Assembly (NCBI RefSeq): GCF_011516935.1
Contig: NZ_WOTF01000003.1
Coordinates: 1 to 64,000, forward strand
Length of the DNA stretch: 64,000 bases
From: Acetobacter farinalis
Lineage (GTDB): Bacteria; Pseudomonadota; Alphaproteobacteria; Acetobacterales; Acetobacteraceae
Direction: 5' to 3'
Shown here one piece after another: positions 8,059 through 15,178 of the stretch. Both the position numbers and the translations under genes were made by a program. The stretch's first letter is position 1; the number at the start of each line of letters is the position of its first letter. The notes under the pieces are model-generated. The model was not told the DNA's origin and searched no databases. It saw nothing but the letters and a program-made list of their open reading frames with translations.

Positions 8059-9264
8059 ATGCTGAATCACCCCCTGCTGCACCGCGTGAAAGCGTTTTTC
8101 ACTCCAGGCACTCTGGACCGCTATCTGATTGCGCAGCTTGTTCCCCCCTTCATGGTCGCACTTTCTGTGGTGATGATCGCCCTGCTGCTGGAACGGCTGC
8201 TGGTGCTTTTCAATCTGCTGGCCGCAGGCAACAACCATCTCGGCATTTTTGTTGAGCTGCTGACCACCCTTCTGCCTCATTATCTGGGGCTGGCCATACC
8301 GGCCGCGCTGTGTGTAAGCGTTTTTTCCATTATCCGGCGCATGAGCCAGAATGAAGAGATTGATGCCATCACGAGTAGCGGCATCTCTCTGGTGCGTATC
8401 ACCCGCCCCTATATCCTGCTTGGGGGCGTGCTGAGCTTTATTGCCTTCCTGCTGTACGGGTTTGTTCAGCCGCATGCCCGATATGATTTCCGTGCGACCT
8501 TCTACACAGCCAGCCACACCGGGTGGGCACCGCGGCTGCAATCCAACATGTTTGCAAGCCCCTCCCCCACGCTCACCATTGTGGCAGACCACGTTACACA
8601 GGGCGGGTCAGACCTGCAGGGCGTGTTTATCCGCGATACCTCGGACCATCAGGAGCGCGATATTACTGCCCGGCACGGCCATATCCGCCTGGCCTCTGAC
8701 AATTCCGCCGTGGAAATTGATCTGGAAAACGGCACAATTCTGACTGATCCCGGCAAGGGCCTCCCTACCCTCACCACGTTTGAGCACGCAACGCGCCTGC
8801 TGACACGGGCAAACCATATTGCCCCGTTCCGTGAACGCGGAGAGGATGAACGGGAGCTGACCTCCCCGGAGCTGGTCAGCCGGCTTCTGCATCAGGACCC
8901 GTCCATCTCCCGCCCGCATATGCGCTCGGAAGTGCATTTTCGTCTGGCCCGCAGCCTGACCATTCCCTTCATTCCCGCCCTGGCTGCGGCTCTGGCCATC
9001 ATGCGCAAACGCCAGCGGAGCAGTGCCGGGCTGGTGCTGGCCTTTATTGTCATGGTGGGGTTTGATCACATGCTCCAGTTCGGGCACAGCATGGTCGCTA
9101 CCAAGAAGGCCTCGCTTCTGATGATCTGGGGCCCGGCCCTTGTGTTTGTCACTGGCAGCTCCCTGTTGCTGCTTTATAAGTCCGGCACGTTCCAGACTCT
9201 GAAGGCCCGGTGGGGCGGCGCGCGGCGCATCGAAAAGAAAAACAACCAGAAGGCCCTGCCTTGA
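8059..9264 (+). CDS. LptF-like permease
   Basis: A 401-aa YjgP/YjgQ family protein. The N-terminal block DRYLIAQLVPPF leads into membrane helices, then a periplasmic beta-jellyroll-like middle from about residue 140 to 290, then three C-terminal helices beginning near RSLTIPFIPALAAALA. LptF and LptG form the inner-membrane permease that lifts lipopolysaccharide from the membrane with ATPase LptB. It is followed directly by an LptG-like gene. This may be the only lptFG pair of the cell or a second pair serving sphingolipid. Its position inside the sphingolipid locus favours the second, but a whole-genome count is needed. Confidence 0.8.
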   Translation: MLNHPLLHRVKAFFTPGTLDRYLIAQLVPPFMVALSVVMIALLLERLLVLFNLLAAGNNHLGIFVELLTTLLPHYLGLAIPAALCVSVFSIIRRMSQNEEIDAITSSGISLVRITRPYILLGGVLSFIAFLLYGFVQPHARYDFRATFYTASHTGWAPRLQSNMFASPSPTLTIVADHVTQGGSDLQGVFIRDTSDHQERDITARHGHIRLASDNSAVEIDLENGTILTDPGKGLPTLTTFEHATRLLTRANHIAPFRERGEDERELTSPELVSRLLHQDPSISRPHMRSEVHFRLARSLTIPFIPALAAALAIMRKRQRSSAGLVLAFIVMVGFDHMLQFGHSMVATKKASLLMIWGPALVFVTGSSLLLLYKSGTFQTLKARWGGARRIEKKNNQKALP

Positions 9265-10355
9265 AAACGCAGCCTCCCGCCCCGACCCATGTTCTGCTGC
9301 GCTACCTGTCTGGCGTGCTGTTCAACCGTGTGATGTTCAGTTCCGCCATTCTGGTCGGGCTGATGGAAATTCTGGCCCTTCTGGAACAGACCACCCCCAT
9401 TCTCCAGCGGCATCTGGGGGTGGCCGGTATCCTGACCTATGCGGGCATGCGGCTGCCGTTTCTGATGTCTGGAGCCCTGCCCCTTGGCGTGCTGATTGGC
9501 GCGCTGCTGATGCTGACGCAAATGACGCTCGCCAGCGAGATGGCCATCCTGCAGGCCTCCGGCCTGTCCATGTGGGGGCTCTACAAGCGGCTTGTTCCGG
9601 CCACCCTGCTGGTTGGCGCGCTGGGGATTGTTCTGGATGATCAGGTCACACCCCGATCCGAGCAGGCTCTGGCGGCCTGGTGGAACCGTACGGACCCACA
9701 CCCGGAGGACGGCCACGCCTTCTGGTTTCATGAAGGCGGGCGACTCGCGCATGTGCGGTATGTGGCGGATGGCGGCAACATGCTCGCGCACCTTGACCTC
9801 TACACCCGTACTCCTGAAGGCCTGCTTCAGGAAACACTCCATGCCGAACGCGCGGACTATACCCATGCCCACGGCTGGCAGCTTCATGCCATTACCCGCG
9901 TTCAGATAGACCAGCAGAAAGCCCAGAGGCTCCCCGCAGAGGACAGCATGCCCTGGCAGACCACCCTGCACCCGTGGGATTTCATCAGGCTTTCCGCCGA
10001 AAACCCTCCGCTTTCTTCCGGCACCATTATCGGGATGCTCCGTGGGCGGTTGCCTTCGGATTCCAGTTCGGGATTTCTGCAGGCCGGCCTGCTGGAACGC
10101 TTCCTCCGCCCCGCGGCCATGATGGTGCTGCTGTTGCTTGCCATGCCGGTAATCTATATCCCCCCCAGAACAGGCACACGTAGCTGGGTTCCGGTCTGGT
10201 GCCTTGGGGCCGGGCTACTTTTCATTATTGCGCAAGGGCTGTTACGGGCCATGGGAAATGCAGGACTTCTGCCCCCGCCCGTTGCAACCATTCCCGGGTT
10301 GATTATCTTCACGCTCGGGGCAGTCACTGCGCTCCTGAGGAACGAAGCAAAATGA
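9261..10355 (+). CDS. LptG-like permease
   Basis: A 364-aa YjgP/YjgQ family partner of the LptF-like protein. It begins with LLRYLSGVLFNRVMFSS, has helices to about residue 115, a periplasmic beta domain (FWFHEGGRLAHVRYV onwards) and three C-terminal helices. TTG 9261 was chosen because it overlaps the lptF stop (TTGA), has AGAAGG seven bases upstream, and matches the family N-terminus; the frame runs further upstream without family similarity. It would form the heterodimer channel with the product of the previous gene. The next gene overlaps it by 4 nt. Confidence 0.8.
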   Translation: MKTQPPAPTHVLLRYLSGVLFNRVMFSSAILVGLMEILALLEQTTPILQRHLGVAGILTYAGMRLPFLMSGALPLGVLIGALLMLTQMTLASEMAILQASGLSMWGLYKRLVPATLLVGALGIVLDDQVTPRSEQALAAWWNRTDPHPEDGHAFWFHEGGRLAHVRYVADGGNMLAHLDLYTRTPEGLLQETLHAERADYTHAHGWQLHAITRVQIDQQKAQRLPAEDSMPWQTTLHPWDFIRLSAENPPLSSGTIIGMLRGRLPSDSSSGFLQAGLLERFLRPAAMMVLLLLAMPVIYIPPRTGTRSWVPVWCLGAGLLFIIAQGLLRAMGNAGLLPPPVATIPGLIIFTLGAVTALLRNEAK

Positions 10356-11128
10356 GCGGCACTCTGAATAACGCAACCCTACGGACAGGCCGGAGTTTCG
10401 ATCTGGGCAAGATGAACCTCCGGCAGTTGTGGGTTGCCTATCTGACCTACCCGACCATCCTGCTGTATTTTGTGCTGATTATCGCCAGCGTTGCAGCCTC
10501 GGTCCTTGCCTTTGCGGGGTGGGGCCCCACGCTTGTTGCGATTGTGGCGGTCATTCTGGTCTATCCGCTGGCGTGGTACCTGCTGCATCGTTACGTTCTG
10601 CACGGGCGCATGCTGTACAAGATGAAATGGACGTCCTCCCTGTGGAAGCGCATCCATTTTGACCATCATCAGGACCCACATCTGCTGGATGTTCTGTTTG
10701 GCTCCCCCCTCACCACGGTGCCGACCATCGGCTGCATTACCGGGCCCATCGGCTATCTGATCGGGGGCTGGGGCGCGGCCGCCACGGCATTTGGCACGGG
10801 TCTGGTCATTACCTGCATCTATGAATTCTTCCACTGCATCCAGCACCTGAACTACAAGCCTCGTTCCGCATGGATCCAGCGCATGAAAGCGCGGCACGTC
10901 CTGCACCATTTTCATGATGAAGACGGCAACTTCGGCATTACCAGCTTTGTGGTGGACCGCCTGTTCGGCAGTTACTATGTGGACGCCAAAGCCCGCCCCC
11001 GCAGCCCTACCGTGTTCAATCTGGGGTATGACATCAAGGAAGCCGGGCGCTTCCCCTGGGTCATGCGTCTGACAGGCTCCCCCCCGCGTGACCGGCCCGA
11101 TGGCGCACGCCCGGACGCCAGATCATGA
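10352..11128 (+). CDS. Fatty-acid/ceramide hydroxylase (sterol desaturase superfamily)
   Basis: A 258-aa integral membrane di-iron hydroxylase. Histidine clusters are HRYVLH (79-84), HFDHH (102-106), HCIQH (161-165) and RHVLHH (181-186), between hydrophobic segments at about 28-60 and 62-78 and others. This pattern is that of fatty-acid 2-hydroxylases (the Scs7/FA2H catalytic domain), here without the cytochrome b5 domain of the yeast enzyme. The start overlaps the lptG stop (ATGA). Within a sphingolipid locus it probably hydroxylates the ceramide N-acyl chain or the long-chain base. Acetobacter species are reported to make 2-hydroxypalmitoyl dihydroceramide, which fits. The exact carbon hydroxylated is inference. 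Confidence 0.8.
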   Translation: MSGTLNNATLRTGRSFDLGKMNLRQLWVAYLTYPTILLYFVLIIASVAASVLAFAGWGPTLVAIVAVILVYPLAWYLLHRYVLHGRMLYKMKWTSSLWKRIHFDHHQDPHLLDVLFGSPLTTVPTIGCITGPIGYLIGGWGAAATAFGTGLVITCIYEFFHCIQHLNYKPRSAWIQRMKARHVLHHFHDEDGNFGITSFVVDRLFGSYYVDAKARPRSPTVFNLGYDIKEAGRFPWVMRLTGSPPRDRPDGARPDARS

Positions 11129-11156
11129 TGCGCGCTCATCACACCAGACACCCGGT

Positions 11157-11945
11157 ATGAGCACGCCGCGCGGAGCACTTTCCGCACTGGTTCTGGCCGG
11201 GACACGCCCCGGCACGCCAGACCCGATGGCACAGGCTTATGGCGTGTCCCACAAGGCCATTCTGCCCGTAGCGGGCGTCCCCATGATCCTGCGCGTAATT
11301 CAGGCTCTGCGGGCCACGCCGGAAATCGGACGGATTGCTGTCTGTATTGATGCCCCCGCCGTTCTGGAGGGTCTCCTCCCCACGGATATCGAGATCATCC
11401 CCGCCAGCCCGAACGGCCCCAGCGCCAGCGTGCTGGCCGGGCTGGAGCGGATGGGAACTCCCTTGCTGGTCACCACTGCTGACAATGCCCTGCTGCGCTC
11501 GGCCTGGATCAGTGAGTTTCTGGCCCGATGCAGCCCGCAGAGTGACGTGGCCGCCGCCGTTGCGCCGGAGGCCGTGGTCCTGCGGGACGTTCCCGGCACG
11601 AAGCGCACTTTTGTCAGGCTGGCCGATATGGCGTTTTCCGGCTGTAACCTGTTCCTGTTCCGCACGCCCGCGGCTTTGCAGGTTGCCGCCCTGTGGCAGC
11701 GCGTGGAAAAAAACCGCAAGCACCCGTTGCGCATTGCCTGGCTGCTTGGCCCCGGCATTCTGCTGCGGGCACTGTGCAAGAAGCTGACCCGCGCCGCCTT
11801 GTGCGCGCGGATTGGGGCCCTGAGTGGCACAACGGCCGAACTGGTGCCGCTTTCAGATGGTCGGGCTGCGGTGGACGTGGATAAGCCGGCCGATCTGGAA
11901 CTGACGGAAAAGCTGATTGCCGCTGAAGCCGCAGCGAAACCCTGA
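11157..11945 (+). CDS. MobA-like NTP transferase domain protein
   Basis: A 262-aa nucleotidyltransferase of the GT-A/MobA-like fold. The N-terminal LVLAGTRPGTPD loop is followed by HKAILPVAGVPMILRV, and a metal-type TADNALL stands near residue 105. These match enzymes that transfer NMP to a phosphorylated small molecule. ATG 11157 was chosen because the family begins just before LSALVLAG; starts at 11088 (GTG) and 11100 (ATG) are also possible and would overlap the hydroxylase. In context it could make a CDP- or NDP-activated head-group donor for the neighbouring transferases. The substrate is unknown. Confidence 0.65.
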   Translation: MSTPRGALSALVLAGTRPGTPDPMAQAYGVSHKAILPVAGVPMILRVIQALRATPEIGRIAVCIDAPAVLEGLLPTDIEIIPASPNGPSASVLAGLERMGTPLLVTTADNALLRSAWISEFLARCSPQSDVAAAVAPEAVVLRDVPGTKRTFVRLADMAFSGCNLFLFRTPAALQVAALWQRVEKNRKHPLRIAWLLGPGILLRALCKKLTRAALCARIGALSGTTAELVPLSDGRAAVDVDKPADLELTEKLIAAEAAAKP

Positions 11946-11951
11946 GCCACC

Positions 11952-13037
11952 ATGCGCATTGCCTATCTTATCAATTCGACCGAAGGGGGCGGTGCGGCGT
12001 TTCCTGTACCGGCCATTACCGGTGTGTTTCGCAATGCCGGGCATGAGGTGGCCGTTTTCGCCCTGACGCGGCGCGATGGCCGGGCCATCAAGCCCATGCA
12101 GGATGCCGGGCTTGATGTCCGGATTCGTGATGGCGGCCGAAAAGATCATCTCGCCGCCCTGTTCTGGCTGAAGCAGCAGATGGACGCCTGGCGCCCCACC
12201 CATATCTGGACCTCCCTGACGCGCGCGACACTGCTCGGGCAGATTATCGGCCAGATGCGGGGTGTGCCTGTGGCAAGCTGGCAGCATTCCGCCCGGCTCC
12301 GCCCGCCCAACGGCACCCTGCTGCGTCTGCGGCGAAACGCCTCCTGCCTCTGGCTGGGCGATTCCCGATACGTGACGGACATCACGCGCCAGCAACTCCA
12401 CATTCCCTCTGAGCGCCTGCTGTGCTGGCCGATTTTTCACGCGCGCCCCACAGCCCTTCAGTCCCGCCCCTGGATGCGGGGGGAACCTGTGCGCCTTGGT
12501 TCTCTGGGGCGGCTGCATCCGGTGAAAGGGTTTGACACGCTCTGTCTGGCCCTCGCCCGGCTCAGACAGGCAGAGGCGCTCCCCCCTTTTCATCTGACCC
12601 TTGCGGGAGAAGGTGAGGAACGCCCGGCACTGGAAGCCCTCATCCGTGAAAACGGGCTGAGCGAACAGATTTCCTTGCCCGGCTTCTGCGAGAGGACGGA
12701 GCAGTTTCTGGCCGACCAGCATCTTTATCTGCAACCGTCCCACTGGGAAGGGTTCTGCATGGGCGCGCATGAGGCCATGCAGGCGGGTTTACCCGTTATT
12801 GCCTCCGCCGTTGGAGAACTGACGCATTCCATCCGGAATGGCGTAACCGGCTGGACCGTCCCGCCGAAGGACCCTGATGCACTGGCCCAAGCTCTGGCAA
12901 CCGCCCTGAGCCAGCCGGAGCAGCTCGCACCCATGGGGCAGGCTGGCCGGAACTATGTCCTGACCCAGTTCAGCGAACAGGCCTTTACCCGTGCGGGTGA
13001 AGCCGCCCTGCAGAAATTTGCCTCCCTCACACCCTGA
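11952..13037 (+). CDS. GT4-family glycosyltransferase
   Basis: A 361-aa GT-B glycosyltransferase. The N-terminal domain starts MRIAYLINSTEGGGA; the C-terminal nucleotide-sugar domain has LGSLGRLHPVKGFDTL near 180 and SHWEGFCMGAHEAMQAGLPVIAS near 262-284, the E-x7-E motif of family GT4. No signal peptide. It starts 6 nt after the NTP-transferase stop. As last gene of the operon it is a candidate to glycosylate the sphingolipid head group, but a role in lipopolysaccharide cannot be excluded. It converges on gph with a 12-bp gap and no clear terminator. Confidence 0.75.
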   Translation: MRIAYLINSTEGGGAAFPVPAITGVFRNAGHEVAVFALTRRDGRAIKPMQDAGLDVRIRDGGRKDHLAALFWLKQQMDAWRPTHIWTSLTRATLLGQIIGQMRGVPVASWQHSARLRPPNGTLLRLRRNASCLWLGDSRYVTDITRQQLHIPSERLLCWPIFHARPTALQSRPWMRGEPVRLGSLGRLHPVKGFDTLCLALARLRQAEALPPFHLTLAGEGEERPALEALIRENGLSEQISLPGFCERTEQFLADQHLYLQPSHWEGFCMGAHEAMQAGLPVIASAVGELTHSIRNGVTGWTVPPKDPDALAQALATALSQPEQLAPMGQAGRNYVLTQFSEQAFTRAGEAALQKFASLTP

Positions 13038-13049
13038 GCACCTCTGACA

Positions 13050-13721
13050 CTACCCTAGAAGAGCCTGTGCCTTGACTGGAACCTCCGCCATGCTTGCCGC
13101 ACTGGCGTCCGCCGCGTTTGCGAAAGCCGGATCCCCATAGCCCCATGCGGCAAACAGGGAGGGTGCTCCCGCACCTTTTGCTGCCAGCAGATCGGGCATC
13201 ATATCCCCGACCATCACCGTGCTGGCGGGCTGCCCCCCGGCCTGAGCAATGGTGCCCAGCAGATGGCGCGGGTCCGGCTTTCTGACAGGAAAGCTGTCCC
13301 CGCCCCCTATGCTGGCAAACAGCGGCGTCAGTCCGAACTGGTCAAGAATATGCCGCGCCGCTGCTTCGGGCTTGTTGGTGCAGACAGCCAGCCGCCAGCC
13401 CTGCCCCCGCAACACCTCAAGTGCCGCCTCCGTGCCGGGAAAAAGACGGGAAAGGCGCGTTGCACGCGGGGTGTACAGCGCGAGAAACTGTCGGACGATC
13501 TGATCCGGCTGCATCCCCACATTTCCGGCAGGGTCCGCCGTATGGATCAGCGCTTCCGCCAGCGCCTGCACCCCATTGCCAATCATACCGCGCACCACAC
13601 TGTCCGACACGGGCGGCAGGCCGTGTGAAGCCAGAATTTCGCGCACGCAATCCGCAATATCCGGCAGGGAGTCCAGCAGGGTGCCGTCCATATCAAACAC
13701 TGCAAGCCTTGGGTGAGTCAT
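13050..13721 (-). CDS. gph: Phosphoglycolate phosphatase (HAD family)
   Basis: A 223-aa HAD hydrolase. Motif I is FDMDGTLLDS with the nucleophile D10, motif II is CTNKP, and motif III/IV is RKPDPRHL followed by MVGDMMPDL. The Gph/PGP type cap domain and length fit phosphoglycolate phosphatase, which removes 2-phosphoglycolate. HAD specificity is hard to read from sequence, so a related sugar-phosphate substrate is possible. It is divergent from glmU. Confidence 0.75.
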   Translation of the reverse strand: MTHPRLAVFDMDGTLLDSLPDIADCVREILASHGLPPVSDSVVRGMIGNGVQALAEALIHTADPAGNVGMQPDQIVRQFLALYTPRATRLSRLFPGTEAALEVLRGQGWRLAVCTNKPEAAARHILDQFGLTPLFASIGGGDSFPVRKPDPRHLLGTIAQAGGQPASTVMVGDMMPDLLAAKGAGAPSLFAAWGYGDPAFANAADASAASMAEVPVKAQALLG

Positions 13722-13831
13722 GGACTGTTATCCTTCGGTAAATTTCGGAAAAATTTTATGATACCCTTATAACGCCTTTACCCTGCCAGACGTTTGACAC
13801 GTGCATGAGCTTGGCTTACCGCAAGGTGATC
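13722..13831. promoter_or_regulatory. Divergent gph/glmU promoter region
   Basis: A 110-bp region with an AT-rich core (13741-13775) holding TATGAT (13757-13762) and TTATAA (13767-13772), possible -10 elements for glmU. TTGACA at 13794-13799 is also present, but its -10 would fall on the glmU start. None is decisive. Confidence 0.35.
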
Positions 13832-15178
13832 ATGACGTCTTCCTCCTCATCCCGCCCCGCCACCGCCGTGCTGCTGGCCGCAGGCCTTGGCACCCGTATG
13901 AAATCCTCTCGCCCGAAGGCCATGCAGCGTCTTGCAGGCAGGCCCATGCTGGCTCACCTGATAGCCAGCGCGGCCGAGGTGTTTGACCGGCTGGTAATCG
14001 TCATCGGTCCGGAGATGGCCGATGTGGCTGAACTGGCTGCCCCTTACCCTGTTGTGATCCAGCATGAACGTCTGGGCACCGCACACGCCGCCCTGCAGGC
14101 GGAAGAATGGTTTGGCGAGGGGGATGTCGCGGTCCTGTATGCTGATAATCCGCTGATCTCCTCTGAAACACTCACCCGCCTTCTCGAAGCGCGGCATGCG
14201 CCGGATGTCGGGCTGGCGCTTCTGGCCATGCGCCCCACTGAACCGGGCCGTTATGGCCGGGTGATTGCGCATGACGGCCTTGTGGAACGGATTGTGGAAT
14301 GGGCGGATGCCACGCCGGAAGAGCGGGCTGTTGATCTGTGCAATGCCGGTGTACTGTGCGCGGATGCCGCAACCTTCCGCCGCTGGCTGCACAGCGTGAA
14401 AAATGACAACGCAAAAGGCGAGTTCTACCTGACGGACGTGGTTGATTGCGCCGTGGCCGATGGCGTGCGCGTCCACGCGGTGGAAGCCGCCGAGGCTGAA
14501 CTACGCGGTATCAACTCCCGCAGTGAACTGGCCGAAGCGGAAGCCGCCCTGCAAAACCGCCTGCGCCAGAAGGCCATGGAAAACGGCGTGACTCTGGTCG
14601 CACCTGAAACCGTCTTTTTCTGTGCGGATACCACGCTGGCTCCGGATGTTCTGGTGGAACCCCATGTGGTGTTCGGCCCCGGTGTGACCGTTGAAAGCGG
14701 TGTGGAAATCCGCGCCTTCAGCCATCTGGAAGGCTGCACGGTACAGGCGAATGCCATTATCGGCCCGTATGCCCGCCTGCGCAGCGGCACCAATATTGGC
14801 GCACAAGCCCGCGTCGGGAACTTTGTGGAAGTGAAAAACACCACACTCGGTGATGGCGCCAAGGCCAACCACCTGACCTATCTGGGGGATGCCTCCATCG
14901 GGGCTGGCACCAATATCGGCGCAGGAACCATTACCTGTAATTATGATGGTTTCTTCAAACACAGGACGACCATTGGGGACCGGGTTTTTGTCGGCTCCAA
15001 TGCCATTCTGGTCGCCCCTGTCAGTATAGGCACCAATGCGCTGGTCGCGGCTGGCAGCGTGATTACCAAGGACGTGCCTGAAGAGGCCATGGCCTTTGGC
15101 CGCCCCCGGCAGGAAAACAAGCCGGAACTGGGCAAACGCTTCAAGGAAACCCTTCGGGCCAGAAAGGAAAACGGCTGA
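13832..15178 (+). CDS. glmU: Bifunctional GlcNAc-1-P uridyltransferase / GlcN-1-P acetyltransferase
   Basis: A 448-aa GlmU, which acetylates glucosamine-1-phosphate and then forms UDP-GlcNAc for peptidoglycan and lipid A. The N-terminal pyrophosphorylase loop is LLAAGLGTRMKS. The C-terminal half is a left-handed beta-helix of hexapeptide repeats with RSGTNIGAQARVGNFVEVKN and YLGDASIGAGTNIGAG. ATG 13832 is preferred because AAGG sits five bases upstream; the ATG at 13805 in the same frame has no ribosome site. The gene overlaps glmS by 1 nt, so synthesis of GlcN-6-P and UDP-GlcNAc is co-expressed. Confidence 0.95.
   Translation: MTSSSSSRPATAVLLAAGLGTRMKSSRPKAMQRLAGRPMLAHLIASAAEVFDRLVIVIGPEMADVAELAAPYPVVIQHERLGTAHAALQAEEWFGEGDVAVLYADNPLISSETLTRLLEARHAPDVGLALLAMRPTEPGRYGRVIAHDGLVERIVEWADATPEERAVDLCNAGVLCADAATFRRWLHSVKNDNAKGEFYLTDVVDCAVADGVRVHAVEAAEAELRGINSRSELAEAEAALQNRLRQKAMENGVTLVAPETVFFCADTTLAPDVLVEPHVVFGPGVTVESGVEIRAFSHLEGCTVQANAIIGPYARLRSGTNIGAQARVGNFVEVKNTTLGDGAKANHLTYLGDASIGAGTNIGAGTITCNYDGFFKHRTTIGDRVFVGSNAILVAPVSIGTNALVAAGSVITKDVPEEAMAFGRPRQENKPELGKRFKETLRARKENG

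Noticed and set aside
13794-13799. TTGACA as the glmU -35
   Set aside because: A matching -10 would place transcription start on the glmU start codon and remove its ribosome site; kept only as a note.
13805-13831. Upstream ATG for glmU
   Set aside because: It has no ribosome site, while ATG 13832 has AAGG at the right distance and a normal family N-terminus follows.
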